Origin: Straminergon stramineum
Taxonomy: Eukaryota; Streptophyta; Bryopsida; Hypnales; Calliergonaceae
Assembly: GCA_963920665.1 (NCBI GenBank)
Contig: OY987269.1
Coordinates: forward strand, 5,520,501-5,584,500
Direction of reading: 5' to 3'
Length of the DNA: 64,000 nucleotides
Shown here: positions 39,300-51,633 of the stretch, one piece after another
How the letters are laid out: each line of letters begins with the position of its first letter
Numbering within the stretch: the first letter of the stretch is position 1
Program-made: the position numbers and the translations under genes
The notes under the pieces: model-generated
The model's input: the letters and a program-made list of their open reading frames with translations, nothing else
Database searches by the model: none
What the model was told of the DNA's origin: nothing

Positions 39300-41130
39300 G
39301 TTATGAGTCAATTTGGGGCTTAATTTATATTCTCGGAACCCCTTCAACATCTACTCTATGATTCTAATGCTATCTCTAACCTGACCCCTAGCTCTAAGGG
39401 TGCTACCCACTCCTAGGCCTTGGCCCTATTCTATGGTTGCGAAAATGAACGAGCTAAATGGAAGGAGAAGTGTTGGAATCATACCTCAGCTCCAGGTTCT
39501 TCATCTAGGTGCCCAAGACTCCTTTTCAACACATCCTTTGCCTCCATGTCACCTTAATAGGGATGGATGAATGTTTTGATGAATTTTGTAGGTTGGATGT
39601 AAGTATATTTAGTGAGCCTAACTCAACAACACTAGAGTGTGAGCGAGGAGCAACGAGCAATGAGCAATTAGATTTGAATGCTCACTGCATGGATTTTTAC
39701 TAAAAATAGACATTTCAGAGTAATAAATATTATTGTCAAACCTAAAAATAGTAATGTCAGAAACCAAAAGTAGAATAAAGTACCAAAAAAATTGCAAAAT
39801 TTTTATTTAAAATAATCAATGTTGCAATAAAATGTTGCATGGAGGGACATCCATTCATACATGTATGAATGAACTTCATCCATGTCATACATTCATCATC
39901 CATCTAAGAAAGGCTTCATTTGCAAATTATAGTACATATTAGGCTAGAAAATGGAGTGTAATTTTTTAATTTTTTTTTTCAAAAATAAAAATTTCCAAAA
40001 ATCCTTAAGATTAGCATTGATGACTGCAAAATTTATTAACTAATTTGAGTCTAGTTTAGTGCTCCTCAAAATTGAATAGCACCTTCATGGTTCATTTGAA
40101 ATGTAACAACTAATCCTACATTGCAATTTGGTTGCGGATTAGAGTTCTTTGGAATAGAAGAATACCATTAAGTTTCATCTAGAGAAATCTAACAATCAAT
40201 TTATAGTAGTTCATGAATTTATTTTTGTAATTTCAAAATCTTTCATCTAGAAACATTGACTTTATACACCAAATATTTATTTTTTCACCACCTCTTCATG
40301 AGCCTCTCCGGTAATGAAGAGACTTCCTTCCACACATTGAATTCAACTTTTTTTTCACAACCTCTTCATAAACCTCTTTGGAACATGACTTTTACTTCAT
40401 CATCCATCTAGGAAGGCCTTATATACTCATTGCAATACGTGTCCTACAATCCTATGGTTCTCTCTATTCATTTTTATGACTATCTTGGAAGTGGAATGTA
40501 CAAACCTTGCATTTTCAATTGTATTTAATACTAAAATAATTATATTTCAATTGTAGAATAATTTTTATCTTTCAAATTTTTATATTTATTATTCAAATGC
40601 AATCATGTTATTTTAATATTAGTTCATTCATATTTTGCATTGCATTCCTTACAATAAATGCAAATTGTGCTACAATTTCATTTATTAAGTTCTCTTTTCA
40701 CAAATTTTTGATCATTTGTTTTCATTAATCCTAATGACATCACATCATCTTTTTTAGAAAATTTTGCAAATTCAAGAAACCTTTTTGAGTTGTTGCATTT
40801 AGTTCTAGTTTTGTCTAATTTAAATATGAAACAATTGATTTAATACTTTATTGAATCTAACTACCTTAAATATGATAAATTTATTCTTTTTAGGACTATA
40901 CAATTTATTTAATTTCATTATTAGCTATTGGTGACATGATTAGTAATTGAAATGAGCAACTTAAATGCTTAAGTAAATTTAATTGTTGCTCTAAACAATA
41001 ATAACACTATATGATTTTGTGAAGAGCACTAATATGGTAGTTTTGATTATGTTATTGATAGTCAATATAATGTGGCAAACACTATTTTCATGCTATCTTA
41101 AATAGTTTGATTGTCATCCAACTTTCATCA
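39300..41130. other. AT-rich intergenic sequence, no gene recognised
   Basis: Only short frames are present. A run of CATTCAT/ATGAATG words around 39850-39905 forms a small imperfect inverted repeat. Nothing else is recognisable. Confidence 0.4.
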
Positions 41131-41135
41131 ACTCT

Positions 41136-41319
41136 CACTAGAAGGAATTCTCATTAACCTAGTTGATGTGTTTTTGTTAGAAAACACAAAACTGTGTTGG
41201 TAAAAACGAAGTTTTGCAATTTTTTGACTAAAAAACTACAAAACTGCGTTTTCACCAACACAATTTTGTATTTTCTAACAAAAACACATCGGCTAGATTA
41301 ATGAGAATTCCTTCTAGTG
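41136..41319. mobile_element. CACTA-type foldback MITE, 184 bp, TSD TCT
   Basis: Arms start CACTAGAAGGAATTCTC and meet as a near-continuous hairpin. TCT is duplicated at 41133-41135 and 41320-41322. Its first nine bases equal those of the elements at 34570 and 38037. Confidence 0.9.
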
Positions 41320-41395
41320 TCTTGATTCAACTTCCATTCACATTATATCCGAATGTTTATCCTAATTAGACTACATTATCCAAAATTCATTTTAA

Positions 41396-42097
41396 CTCCT
41401 AAAGCCCCAAGGCCTTCTTACCCATAAAAAAACACTCAAAATTGTCATTTCTATTTCAAAGAGGAAGAAGCCTTAAATTTATTTTTGGGGGCTTCTTTAA
41501 CCATAGGATCTTCTCCCAAACCAATGTAAGAATGTGCACTTTTTCAAGAAAAAATCATATTTGAAGTATTAGCAATGGAAATTATGAATAAATAAAATAA
41601 AATTTTAGATAGGACCTATAATTGCTATGAATTTAATTGAAACACTCTAACCTCAACAGTGAAATTGTTCTAAGAAGAGATCTTAACATTGCAAATGTTA
41701 TTTTTGAAAAATTATAAAAATTTAGTTCAAAAATAAAACCTACAATTTTTTTTCCTATAAGATGTTCTAATTGGGTGAAAAGCAAGATTGTCCACAACAT
41801 TCATATAATAAATTTAAGTGGAATGAATCAAAACTTCTCATATAGATAAAAACACAATCTCAAAGAAAAAAATGAATTTAAAAAATAAAATTCTCCCCAC
41901 CAAACTAAATTTGGGCTTGTCAATGTGCCATATCTTTTGCTCTTGAGCACCAATGAAAATAAAAATTATATTCTTAGAAAGCTAACGTATTTTTAAATCT
42001 TCACAAAAAAATTCAGAAAATCACAACAAATATTGAGACCATAGGAGTTTGTCCAAAATCCATTTTATCTCTTGTAGGGACAATGGAACTTTAGAAG
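41396..42097. mobile_element. piggyBac-type non-autonomous element, copy C
   Basis: TTAA at 41392-41395 is followed by CTCCTAAAGCCCCAAGGCC. The right end GGAACTTTAGAAG abuts TTAA at 42098-42101, which is also the left TTAA of the next element. It is about 0.70 kb with no ORF of note. The ends are the same type as 2595-3515 and 46256-47198. Confidence 0.6.
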
Positions 42098-42101
42098 TTA
42101 A

Positions 42102-42323
42102 CCCCTAAACGCCAAGGCAGACGTTTTTTGTCCAATGAATGACAAGGAATTCTCCTGTATAGGACAAAAGTGCAACTATTCATCCTCAGAATTAGGGGTG
42201 AAAAGGGAAGATCTTCAATAGTAGTTTGACTCCCAATGATTATTTTTTATTTTTGTAAAGTAGATGATGTCACATGGTTCCAAAATGCCTGATTTCCATG
42301 GTCACTAGCATGGCATTCAAGGG
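42102..42323. mobile_element. piggyBac-type MITE, copy D, 222 bp
   Basis: TTAA (42098-42101) is followed by CCCCTAAACGCC. The right end GGCATTCAAGGG is followed by TTAA (42324-42327). A related copy begins at 63753, sharing words such as GTGAAAAGGGAAG and AGTAGTTT in the same order. Confidence 0.72.
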
Positions 42324-42388
42324 TTAATAAAATTAGCAAAAGGGGGGTTTGCATTATAATAGTGTGTACCAACATGTTCTACCCTTAA

Positions 42389-43025
42389 CCCCTAAATGCC
42401 CAAGGCACCACATTCTAGTGTTTCAAAAACTTTGAAGTTAAGTAAAATCCAACCAAATTACTAGTATTAGTAGTTCATATTTTTGGAGAATTCTTTTTGA
42501 AGTCTAGTTTTAGGATCAAAAAGTTGATCTGAAAAATAAAGGATCATGATTTTTCTATTGACGATTTAGTGCAAGGATGCCCATTGCAATCTTGACTTCC
42601 CGTAGTGTTGAGGGCTCTTGGAAATGAGCCTCAAATACACTAGATCTTGGAGGCAAAATCACATTCAAAATTCATTTAATAAAATTGTAGAATAGATTTT
42701 GAAAAGTCGTAAATTGATTGGGGTTGTGCATGCTCGGCCCTATAACCTCATATATTTTTAGTGACCAAATTTTTAGAGTTGACATGCAAAAAGTGAATTG
42801 AAAATTTTTCACAGTTTTTACACCCTCATGATCAAACATTATAATCTTTCAATTTGTAAGTAATATTGTTATGTTTTCTTTTCCTATGTGATCTCTAACA
42901 TGTCTAGTTTGAATTTGTATGGTTACAATTCAAAAGAAATGGGTACAACTTATGAAAATGTTGACTTTTTGTTCAATTTAGAGCAAATTTCAAGGAGCTC
43001 CAAATAGGCCTTGGGCATTTAGGGG
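42389..43025. mobile_element. piggyBac-type element, copy E, with 18-bp perfect TIRs
   Basis: The left end CCCCTAAATGCCCAAGGC and the right end, reverse-complemented, are identical over 18 bases. TTAA flanks both sides (42385-42388 and 43026-43029). It is 637 bp with no transposase. This is the cleanest example of the family in the window. Confidence 0.82.
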
Positions 43026-43319
43026 TTAATGCCGAATTCCATATTCTTTACAATAAACTCAATTAGGCAGAAGTAGAATTTCTCAGATACTCTTGAAGAT
43101 TTCCTTTCCAACCATTAAAAAAAAATAGAAAACCCAAAACTTTGTCATTTATATTTAGAATTATTTTACTCGAAATCTGCTAGCGAATCTGTTAATTATT
43201 GTATTCAAACTTCTTGCACCGATTGAATTAAAGTCTTGACTAATTATTTATTTGGTATTCCCAAAATACTGCATTGTTTAAATAGTTGTTTATGTTTAGT
43301 TGTTTAATTTCCGCCCAGG

Positions 43320-43612
43320 CAGCCCCTCTTGAGTTATTACTGTTAGAGTAGTGTTCTCAGGGGCACTTGTAGGGAACTCCGGGAACGCGAGCGTTCCAAT
43401 GCAGCTGCCGTGGCTGACTTGGCGAGACCCTTGGGAGCCACCTCAGTATTGGCTGTCTAAATTTTCGCATGCTTTCTGCACGTGTCGACCTGCCCTGCGT
43501 TCTTGTCATTGGGCGGTGGCCACGTAGGCCCCTAAAAACCAAAATATCTTCGTCCTTCCCGTCAGCCGGCGCCCAGTGAGTACGAAGATAGTAACTTACC
43601 ATTCTGGGACTT
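43320..43612. other. GC-rich fragment, unrecognised
   Basis: About 290 bp with CpG-rich, genic-looking composition sits inside AT-rich sequence. A 98-codon - strand frame (43357-43653) crosses it, but its translation suggests no family. It may be a gene fragment or a promoter captured by a transposon. Confidence 0.35.
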
Positions 43613-43613
43613 A

Positions 43614-43739
43614 AAGGTATGTTCACACTTGGTGTTAGGAGTGATGTTTGCAATGTGAACCCAATCCAGAAATAGGTCTAAATTCATTCTTAAGATCTTC
43701 AGGAGCAATACTCCTTAACACCAAATGTAAACATACCTT
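43614..43739. mobile_element. small MITE with TA duplication (Tc1/mariner-type or similar)
   Basis: Inverted arms of about 30 bp begin AAGGTATGTTCACACTTGG and AAGGTATGTTTACATTTGG (right arm reverse-complemented), about 126 bp end to end. TA flanks both sides (43612-43613 and 43740-43741). A TA duplication suits Tc1/mariner MITEs, but the superfamily is a guess. Confidence 0.65.
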
Positions 43740-43899
43740 TATGGTCGCATGTAGGGATATTTCTTTTAATTTGTTTTGGGCAATGCAAACTGATGCGATC
43801 CTCATTGGTGTAATGGGCAACAACCCTTTTTTATTTTGGCACCACGGGGCTAGATTGCACCATTTCAAAGTAAATATCTACTTTTCATCTAGAAAGAAG

Positions 43900-46250
43900 T
43901 AATCTTTTTTTGTCCAAAATTTTCCATTTCTATTTAAAATGTAGATGAATTTGCCAAATTTGGATGAAAAATTGAATGAATATGATTGAAAAGTATTTTT
44001 TTGGTCCAAAAGATGGATGAATGTAGAAATACTATACTTCACCAAATTTTAAGTGATCACCATCTTGGCACTTTCTCAAAAAGTAAAAAAAAAAGGAATG
44101 ATGGAGAGTTGTTTACATGCCAATATAAGGTGGATATCTTCCAAACCACCACTGATTGCTATTGTGTCTAATTACTATTACTAGATTTTCAATTTTTATA
44201 ATATTTTCTTATTGGCAAGTGAAAGGAAGTTTCAATGCACCAAAGAATACAACATTTGGATTTCATATGCAAAAGTTATGAAGGAGCAAAGTTTGGTTCT
44301 AAAAATGTTTCTTCCACATAGGTACATAATTGATTTTGGAGATTTGTTCAAAGTGAAGATGGCAATTTAGGGTTAATGGTGCATTTCAAGGGGCCCACCA
44401 TAAACTAGTGTACATGTGTTGTTGCCACAATCAAAATCAAAATATTTTTTTTTTCTAATTTCTTAATTCATAAAAACTTTTGAAATTCAACAACTTTCAC
44501 ACTATAGGTCCAAATGTTACAAAACAAAGCCTGTGCATCCCTCCTCGTAGAGAATTTTCCAATGGTACCAAGAACGCTACTAGAAGACACATAGTTTTGG
44601 TTATTTCAATGTAAAAAAACTAAACTAATTAACTTAAGGTATGGACTAATGTGTCTTGTAATGTTGCCAAAATCACAATAAAAGTATAAATAAATATAGT
44701 TAATTAATTAATTAATTTAAAAAAAAATCTAAAATTCAAAGGCTTTGTTGTGGTATGAGAGGTTACTTTCTTAATATGAATAGAAAGCTTTGTACCGGGA
44801 GGAGCGCAAGAGCTTTGTTTTGTGGTGTTTGGACATGCAATGCGAAAGTTATGTTTTTTCCAAAATAAAAGATAACTTAATTCAATTTTCTAATTCATAA
44901 AAACTTTCACACCTTAGTTCCATACACTACAAAACAAAGTTTGTGCACCCTTCCTTGCAAGGAGCTTTCCGACAGTACCAAGAACACCGCTAGTCGCTTC
45001 ACGGTTTCTTATATCTCAATGTATCAAACAAAAAAAACACCATAATTTAAGGTATACTTTATATGGATGAAACGTACAAAATGCAAATGGAATTTAAATC
45101 ATTCATCAAAAAGAATGTACATTCATCCATAATAGAGTGATATTGTTCATAGAATATACAACAAATTAGAGATTTCATCCACTAAAAATGGGGGAATATA
45201 TTGCATGATATCCCTTGGAAAAAATTGTATCACTTTGAGCAAAACATTGTTGAAATCAACAATGCTCGTTGGATGGGACAAGGAAATTTGACATCTAGCA
45301 ACCTCCTTGTTGTAAACTACAATTGAATAAGGTTTGGAGCATGGTTCCTAGTATTGAATTGTAAATTTTTTTGAAAATTCTTGTTGGAAGGGAATACATA
45401 ATTTTCTCTTAGAATTTATTTTTAAAATATCGTATGAATAAACTATAATTATTCAAAGTGCTGAAAATAGACAAACCTAAAATGGACCCTAGATTCTTGT
45501 GAATAAATGATTTCTATAGGATTCATTGAGCACAAATTATTGAGTTTCTTGTAAGTGAAGGTTTAGCAAATGCTAAAATCCTTCCGAGTCATGGAGTCCG
45601 TTTTTTTTATGAAACACTCGTCAAATATAATACACCCCCTTTCAAATCTTCATTTCTCAAATAAAAATATTTTCAGAATATTTGGATATATTCTAAATAT
45701 ATTAAAGAATATGTTGGTGTGATAATGGGGTGTTTATTCAATGATTGTAATGAGTGGTTGACATTTTTGTTGAATGCTTGGGAACTTGCGGAAGATAATA
45801 GCGGACAAATCCAATTATGTCTTGAATTCATCAAGAATGAAATACCATTCAAGATTTGTTTTAGTTATGGTGCTCTAAATTGCCTCCAATATTATAATGG
45901 AAAGTATGGACAAAGGTACTATACAACCTCTACATTTCATCCTCCATTTAAAAAATGAAAAGTTGGAAGATTAGAAAGGAAGATTTTACCCTTATCCATA
46001 TATTGCTAAATGGAGCTAAGGCCTTAGAGGATTCAACTTTAGTTCTATAATAGAGAAAGCACTCTTTATCATATTCTTTTTGTTCTAAATTTGAAGAATT
46101 GCAAGGGAATTGATATTGATTTTCTTTACATATGAATTTCAAATCACATTTGAGGAAACAAAATTTTTTAAATACAAAAACCTCCCTAAAGCAAAATCTT
46201 CAACTATAAAAATAAATATTGAATGAAAGGGATTTGATTTTTGAAACGAC
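43900..46250. other. AT-rich intergenic sequence with an internal duplication
   Basis: About 44450-44625 and 44885-45030 are diverged direct copies; shared words include ACAAAACAAAG, GTGCA, TTTTCC and GTACCAAGAAC. The stretch 45056-45260 resembles 11263-11430. A 79-codon + frame at 45719-45958 is unrecognised. Confidence 0.5.
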
Positions 46251-46255
46251 ATTAA

Positions 46256-47198
46256 CCCCTAAAGGACCAAACAGTGTTTTTTGGCAACATAGCGATTTTG
46301 GGCAGCTCACTAAGGATGGGATTTTATTTTTTTTCTTTGAAATTTTCACACAACATGTGCCCGAGGAGTAGCTTTAAGACCCAAAAAATTTCATAACTTT
46401 TGAACACATGGTTAAAAAGTTATTGTATGATATGTTGTTTTCATTGCTCGGTGGGCAACCCAGGAAGCAAAAACAAATTCTTTAAAAATCACTTTTTTTT
46501 TAAATAAAAATTTGAAATTGATTTTCCTGATTTTTATGTATATGGAAAGCTTTGAATCATTCCATTTTGATTTATGAGATGAAAGTTATGAAGAGTTTTA
46601 GTTGTGGGTAGTTTGTGGGTAGTAATGGAATCTCTACTCTAAAATAAACTTTGAAGACCTTTATTTCACTCAATTTTTAATATTTTTGGAAAAAAATAAA
46701 AACGTGAGGTGTAGATTGTTTATTACAACAATTTAACCATTGGGATTGGAATTTTTCAATTCCATAAATAAATTATTAACAACTTAGTATTTTGAATCAT
46801 TCTCTACTTCTTTCAATTTACTATTTTTTTCCTACATGTTGTACAATTCCAAATGATCTAAAATTTTTCAAGCATGTAGCCAACATGACTTGAAGAATGA
46901 ATCCAAAGAATTACAACTATTTTGGACATTTTTTCATAATGATTTGACCTTGTGGAGTGCATCTGCCCGGATTTTTGCAAGGCCAAAAAATGGCTTTTTG
47001 TCACTTCAAATGCTAATATCTTGCAATCCAAACGATGGAAATTTCTAAAATGTTTTCCACATATTCCCAAGCCAGATTACTACAAGATCCTATGGTTACA
47101 TTTGTCCAAAAATGTATTTTTTCTAAAATTTGGTACATTACCAAATATGACAGTTTGGGAGCATTTTTGGTGAAAACATAGTCAAATACCTTTAGGGG
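46256..47198. mobile_element. piggyBac-type element, copy F, 943 bp
   Basis: TTAA at 46252-46255 is followed by CCCCTAAAGGACC. The right end ACCTTTAGGGG is followed by TTAA at 47199-47202. The TIR is 10 bases exact. The interior is the reverse complement of 2595-3515 and is related to 50732-51633. No transposase ORF is present. Confidence 0.78.
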
Positions 47199-47202
47199 TT
47201 AA

Positions 47203-48441
47203 CTTTTTCTAGTTGATCCACAATATTCCTATATTCTAATAGTGTGTGTGACATTAACCTCTAAAAGACAATAAGACCCTGTGTAACTTTTAAAAGACTC
47301 AAATAGGTTTATATGAAATTGTTCTTGACTAGATGAAAGTAATTTTTTTCACCAAAGATCCATACCTTAAGTTAGCCTATTTGTTATTTGTTATGGTGAG
47401 ATCTCCTAGACTATGCATCTCCTAGTTGCATTCTTGGTATTGTTGGAAATCTCTCAACAAGGAAGGGTGTACAGGCTTTATATCATGGTGTTTGCACATA
47501 TGGTGTGGAAGATATTGGATTTTAAAGTTCTTATGAGTTTAAAAATTACAAAAATTACTTTTACTTTTACTTATTTTGATTGTGGCAACGACACATGGCA
47601 CACTAATGTAGGCTTTGAAAACAGAGTAGGTCTTATGCATGAGGTCTTATGCATGATTGGGATTATTATGGACATAACTTACATCTTGCATTGAAAGAAT
47701 ATGGAATTTTCAAAATTCATTTTTATTGACAAAAGTATTTGGTCTCTAACTCCAAATTTCAAAAGAATTATAATATTATAAAATTATGTTGTCATCATGA
47801 CTTTAGCCATCACGATCTTGTATTTTATATAATTTATGTGAAGGGCATCAAACTATGTAGATACATAGCAATAGCAGTATTTGAAAAAAAGATCGTAAAT
47901 TTATTTTTTTCAATTTTGTCTAATTTACATGTCCAATGTATGTATAATTTGACTTTAACTCCTTTAGGACCATGGGTAGTCCACATTTTCAAAATGTAAA
48001 GATTTATTATAAAATACAACTTAGAATTATAATTTAATGATGACTCTCAAATGAATGCTGTAAAATATAATCTATAAGTTAGGTACATCCAAAAGTGTCA
48101 CAAATTGGGTTGTGGGTAATTTGAAGGCTAACTTGTAAATAGTGAATACAAGAGAGCAAAGGGATGTATAGGAAGGAAGTATTGCACAATCCATTTTTTG
48201 ATTCTAACAAAAATGAGACCATAGTAGGGGTACAAAGTTTTTCAAGTAGGATGCTTTAAACTTGCTCATAGGCAATATTGAAAAAGACCAGTCACATTCA
48301 AAAGCTCGTCCTCCCAAGGTGTTAGAAGTAAAGATGCGGAGGTACAATCATGTTGTTAATAATTAAAAAAAATATGCAAGCTCATAAATCCACAATTATT
48401 TTTCCTTGTGTTCTGTGAATCATATGGAATAACATGAGGAT
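47203..48441. other. AT-rich intergenic sequence, isolated TTAA-type ends
   Basis: Single CCCCTAAA-like ends occur (near 47253 and 47956) without a matching partner, so they may be truncated elements. The frames at 47413-47694 and 47739-47999 are unrecognised. Confidence 0.35.
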
Positions 48442-48445
48442 TTAA

Positions 48446-49021
48446 CCCCTAAATGTCTAGATTCATCTCCAGAATTGACAATTTGAGAAAATCATTAGAA
48501 AGTGCTATTTCAAAGCATATTTGGGAATTGATATACAAGAAAAAGTTGTAGACTATGAGTTTTAGAGTCATCCGTATGGTTAGATTCACCAAAGCTATCA
48601 TCAATATTTTTTTTTAAATTTTGTAAGGAAAATTTCAAAGGTCTTTCAAAATTCGATTACAAGCAAAATATTATCATTTTTTGAGTAAATTTTTTTGTAA
48701 TGGATTTGAAATGAGGTTCTCTTGACATGGTGATTTTTTGAAAATTTTGTGTTTTCAAAATCTATGACCTCATTTTGGCAAATCCAGTTTTGAACTAAAG
48801 TCAATGCAATTTTGGCTCGGTCAACCACTTGACGTACTTGCACATTTGTAATTTTAGAAAATTATGTTCACTAATAACACCAAATCCAACCATTTGATAG
48901 GACAACTACTTGATAAAGTATCTCCAAATATTAGGATGATTTTCATCCAAGCAAGAATGAGAAGATACATCAGTTTCAATCTATTTGTCGTCCACCTTTT
49001 ACACGTCGGAGTGCTCTAGAG
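48446..49021. mobile_element. piggyBac-type element, copy G, 576 bp
   Basis: TTAA at 48442-48445 is followed by CCCCTAAATGTC. The right side ends CGTCGGAGTGCTCTAGAG and then TTAA at 49022-49025. The interior matches 83-654 in the same orientation through most of its length. The right TIR is degenerate. Confidence 0.7.
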
Positions 49022-49025
49022 TTAA

Positions 49026-50726
49026 ACTTAGATTTTCAATTTTCTGTTGAAACTAATATAAAATTTTAAATGTTTTTTTGAATAGTTCAATGTGATGTTT
49101 GTTGTTCTAATGCACATCCATTGTTTTATACAATTTCATTATAGCTACAAGAATTCATGTAAATAGATGAAAATAGATTTTAAATTCAATAACTATATTT
49201 TTGTAAATAGACTAAAATAATGATCAAAATAATTTTCTTTTGGCAGAAATGTTGGAATGTTTGGATCACATTGTTTTTCAGCAACAATTATTGTGATATA
49301 ATTGTATAATCATAATTTTATTTGGAAAGCATTAACTTCAAGTTGTAAGTTTTCAAAAATATATTCCAAAAACACTCAAATTTAGGCTAAATTAGAAAGT
49401 GGCATCGTTATAAAATATATTTTCTAGTCATTATGGCATTTTGAATCCTATTGTAGAAAAAGAATAGCTATAATGATGAAGACCAAGTTGAGTGACTAGT
49501 CAATACTATCTCCACAATTTTTATGCCATTGTTGAATGACTCATTGTCCATTTTTCCTAACTTGAAAGAGCTCCTTTGCAACCATTTTCATCTTTTGAGG
49601 AAAAAAATTGTGTTCTTTGCATTTGTGCAAATGTAGTGCACTTTAAGCACATGTAAGAGGTGGACACTTTCCTATTTTTTGAAAATCTCTTTGCACACTT
49701 AGGTAACTTCTATAGAAAATCTTGTCTCACAATTTTTTTACTCAAATTTTCATTTTTGAATAAAAAATAATACTGAGATCCATCCTAATGGCAGAAGTAG
49801 GCATCCAATTTGGGTGTGTTTTTAAATAGAAATCTAATTTTTAAAATTAAAGAAATTACTCAATGTCTACAACCATCACAATATCACGTGTACCTTCATT
49901 TCAACTTTCATATAAAACGGACATACAATGCAAAAATTATAGGCAAAAAAACACCTATCCAAGGCTAAGGGGACAAAAAAAAGGACAAGTATTTCTTACA
50001 ATAACCTTGGCAGGTCTATGCTTCAAAAGTTTTTTTTTCAATTTGAAAAATGATTCTTCTAAGAGACTTGAATAAAAAAGTAAATCAAAATGTTCAAAAA
50101 CTACTATAATTAGAACTTAAAGTTTTGAACTTAATGGAATAAATTTTTGAGGAAATCACAAATATTCAATCTCTAATTTATTTTGAAGGAATTTTCAATT
50201 TGGGGCTTCAATTTTTATTGAAAAATATTGGTTTGTAAACTAGTTGATTTAACTCTATGAATATGATTTATAGATCATATTTTACAACTATTGTTTGAGA
50301 GTCATCATTAAATTATTATTTTTAATTGCATTTTATAATACATCTTAACAATTCTGGAAATCTTGACCACCCTTAGTCCTTAAGGAGATAAGGTTTCCCA
50401 TAAATAGAAGTAATTTTGAATTTATTCAAGAGCCTTTTAATAAAGCCTATGACTTCTTTTAGCCCTCCTAAAATTCCACTACAAGGTGAAAATCTTTCTT
50501 AAATTGATTACCAATTTGAGTAAAAAAATCCAACATAATTAAGAAAATTGGCCTATGCTTACTTACAAATATGAGATCATAATTGCATTTGTTAATTATA
50601 ATGGTATAATTACCCATATTTTCAAGTTTAATTTTATTTCTAAAAATGAATGCTAAGGAGGAATAGTTGATACAAAATTATTAGAAGAAATAAAGCAAAG
50701 GATAGTAGAAAGTAACATATGCATGT
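49026..50726. other. AT-rich intergenic sequence, no gene recognised
   Basis: Homopolymer-rich sequence has short frames only (for example 49863-50075). Nothing recognisable was found. Confidence 0.4.
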
Positions 50727-50731
50727 TTTAT

Positions 50732-51633
50732 CCCCTATAGTCCAAAGTCCTTATGGGGGATTCTTGAGATTTTAGGTAGGCTTGTGTGATCTCAATTTTT
50801 GACATGATTTAATGAATTTTTTTTGAAGATGGTTATTCCCATTAGTTTTCTGGGAAGATCATTTTTATTTCAATTGGTACTTGGGAGCAAAAAGAATGCC
50901 ACCCTAAGTCCAAAAAGAAGCTTAAGGGGCAACCCAAAAAATCACAGAACATTGGATTAAAATTTTTTTTTTTCAAAGATTGTTTCTTTGTCTACATTGA
51001 AGCTTTGAATCATTCTATTTGGACTAGTGATGAGAGTTATGAACAATCTTGTTTTTTTGGACTATCTAGGCATCTTTTCGAAAAAAATACTTAATGGAAT
51101 TCAATTTTGAATTCAATTTTTCAAATTTTTCAATTCTTTTTGTTAGAACAAGTTACATTTGTCTACTAGAACAATCCCACTGTTGTGATTATTATATTTC
51201 AATTCCATCTTAGAGCTATTAATGTTTTAGTTTTTCTTTCACTCTTGAATCCACTTCCACTTAATAATTTTTTAACAAGTGAAAATTAAATGTCTTGTTG
51301 TTGAATTTTTTTCCTCTCTTCTCAAAAAAATTCTTCAACATAAAAAATTATAAATTAAAAATCAATAGTGCAAAATTTAAAGGTCAAAAGATTTGAAGCC
51401 AAAAAATCTAGTCAAGCAAGGTGTAAGAACTTGTTTTTTTGACTTTAAATGCAAATATGTAATCTATGTTGTTGAAGTTGTTGAAATTTCTTCCACACAT
51501 TCTTATACTAGTCTAGTACAAGATCCTACAATGAGATCTGCAAAAAGAACAATTAAAATTTTTTTTGCTCTTTGCAATAGAAATGGAAATTTTGAGTAGT
51601 CTTTCATGGAAAAAAGCCTTGGGACTTTAGGAG
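50732..51633. mobile_element. piggyBac-type element, copy H, degenerate
   Basis: The left end CCCCTATAGTCC follows TTAT. The right end GGACTTTAGGAG precedes TTAT. Both target sites differ from TTAA by one base. The interior shares with 46256-47198 the words GGGCAACCCA and GCTTTGAATCATTC in the same order. It is about 0.90 kb and non-coding. Confidence 0.55.

Noticed and set aside
42101..48450. Recurring CCCCTAAA as interstitial telomere repeat
   Set aside because: The plant telomere unit CCCTAAA is similar, but the copies are single, always next to TTAA, and paired in inverted orientation at element ends rather than tandem.
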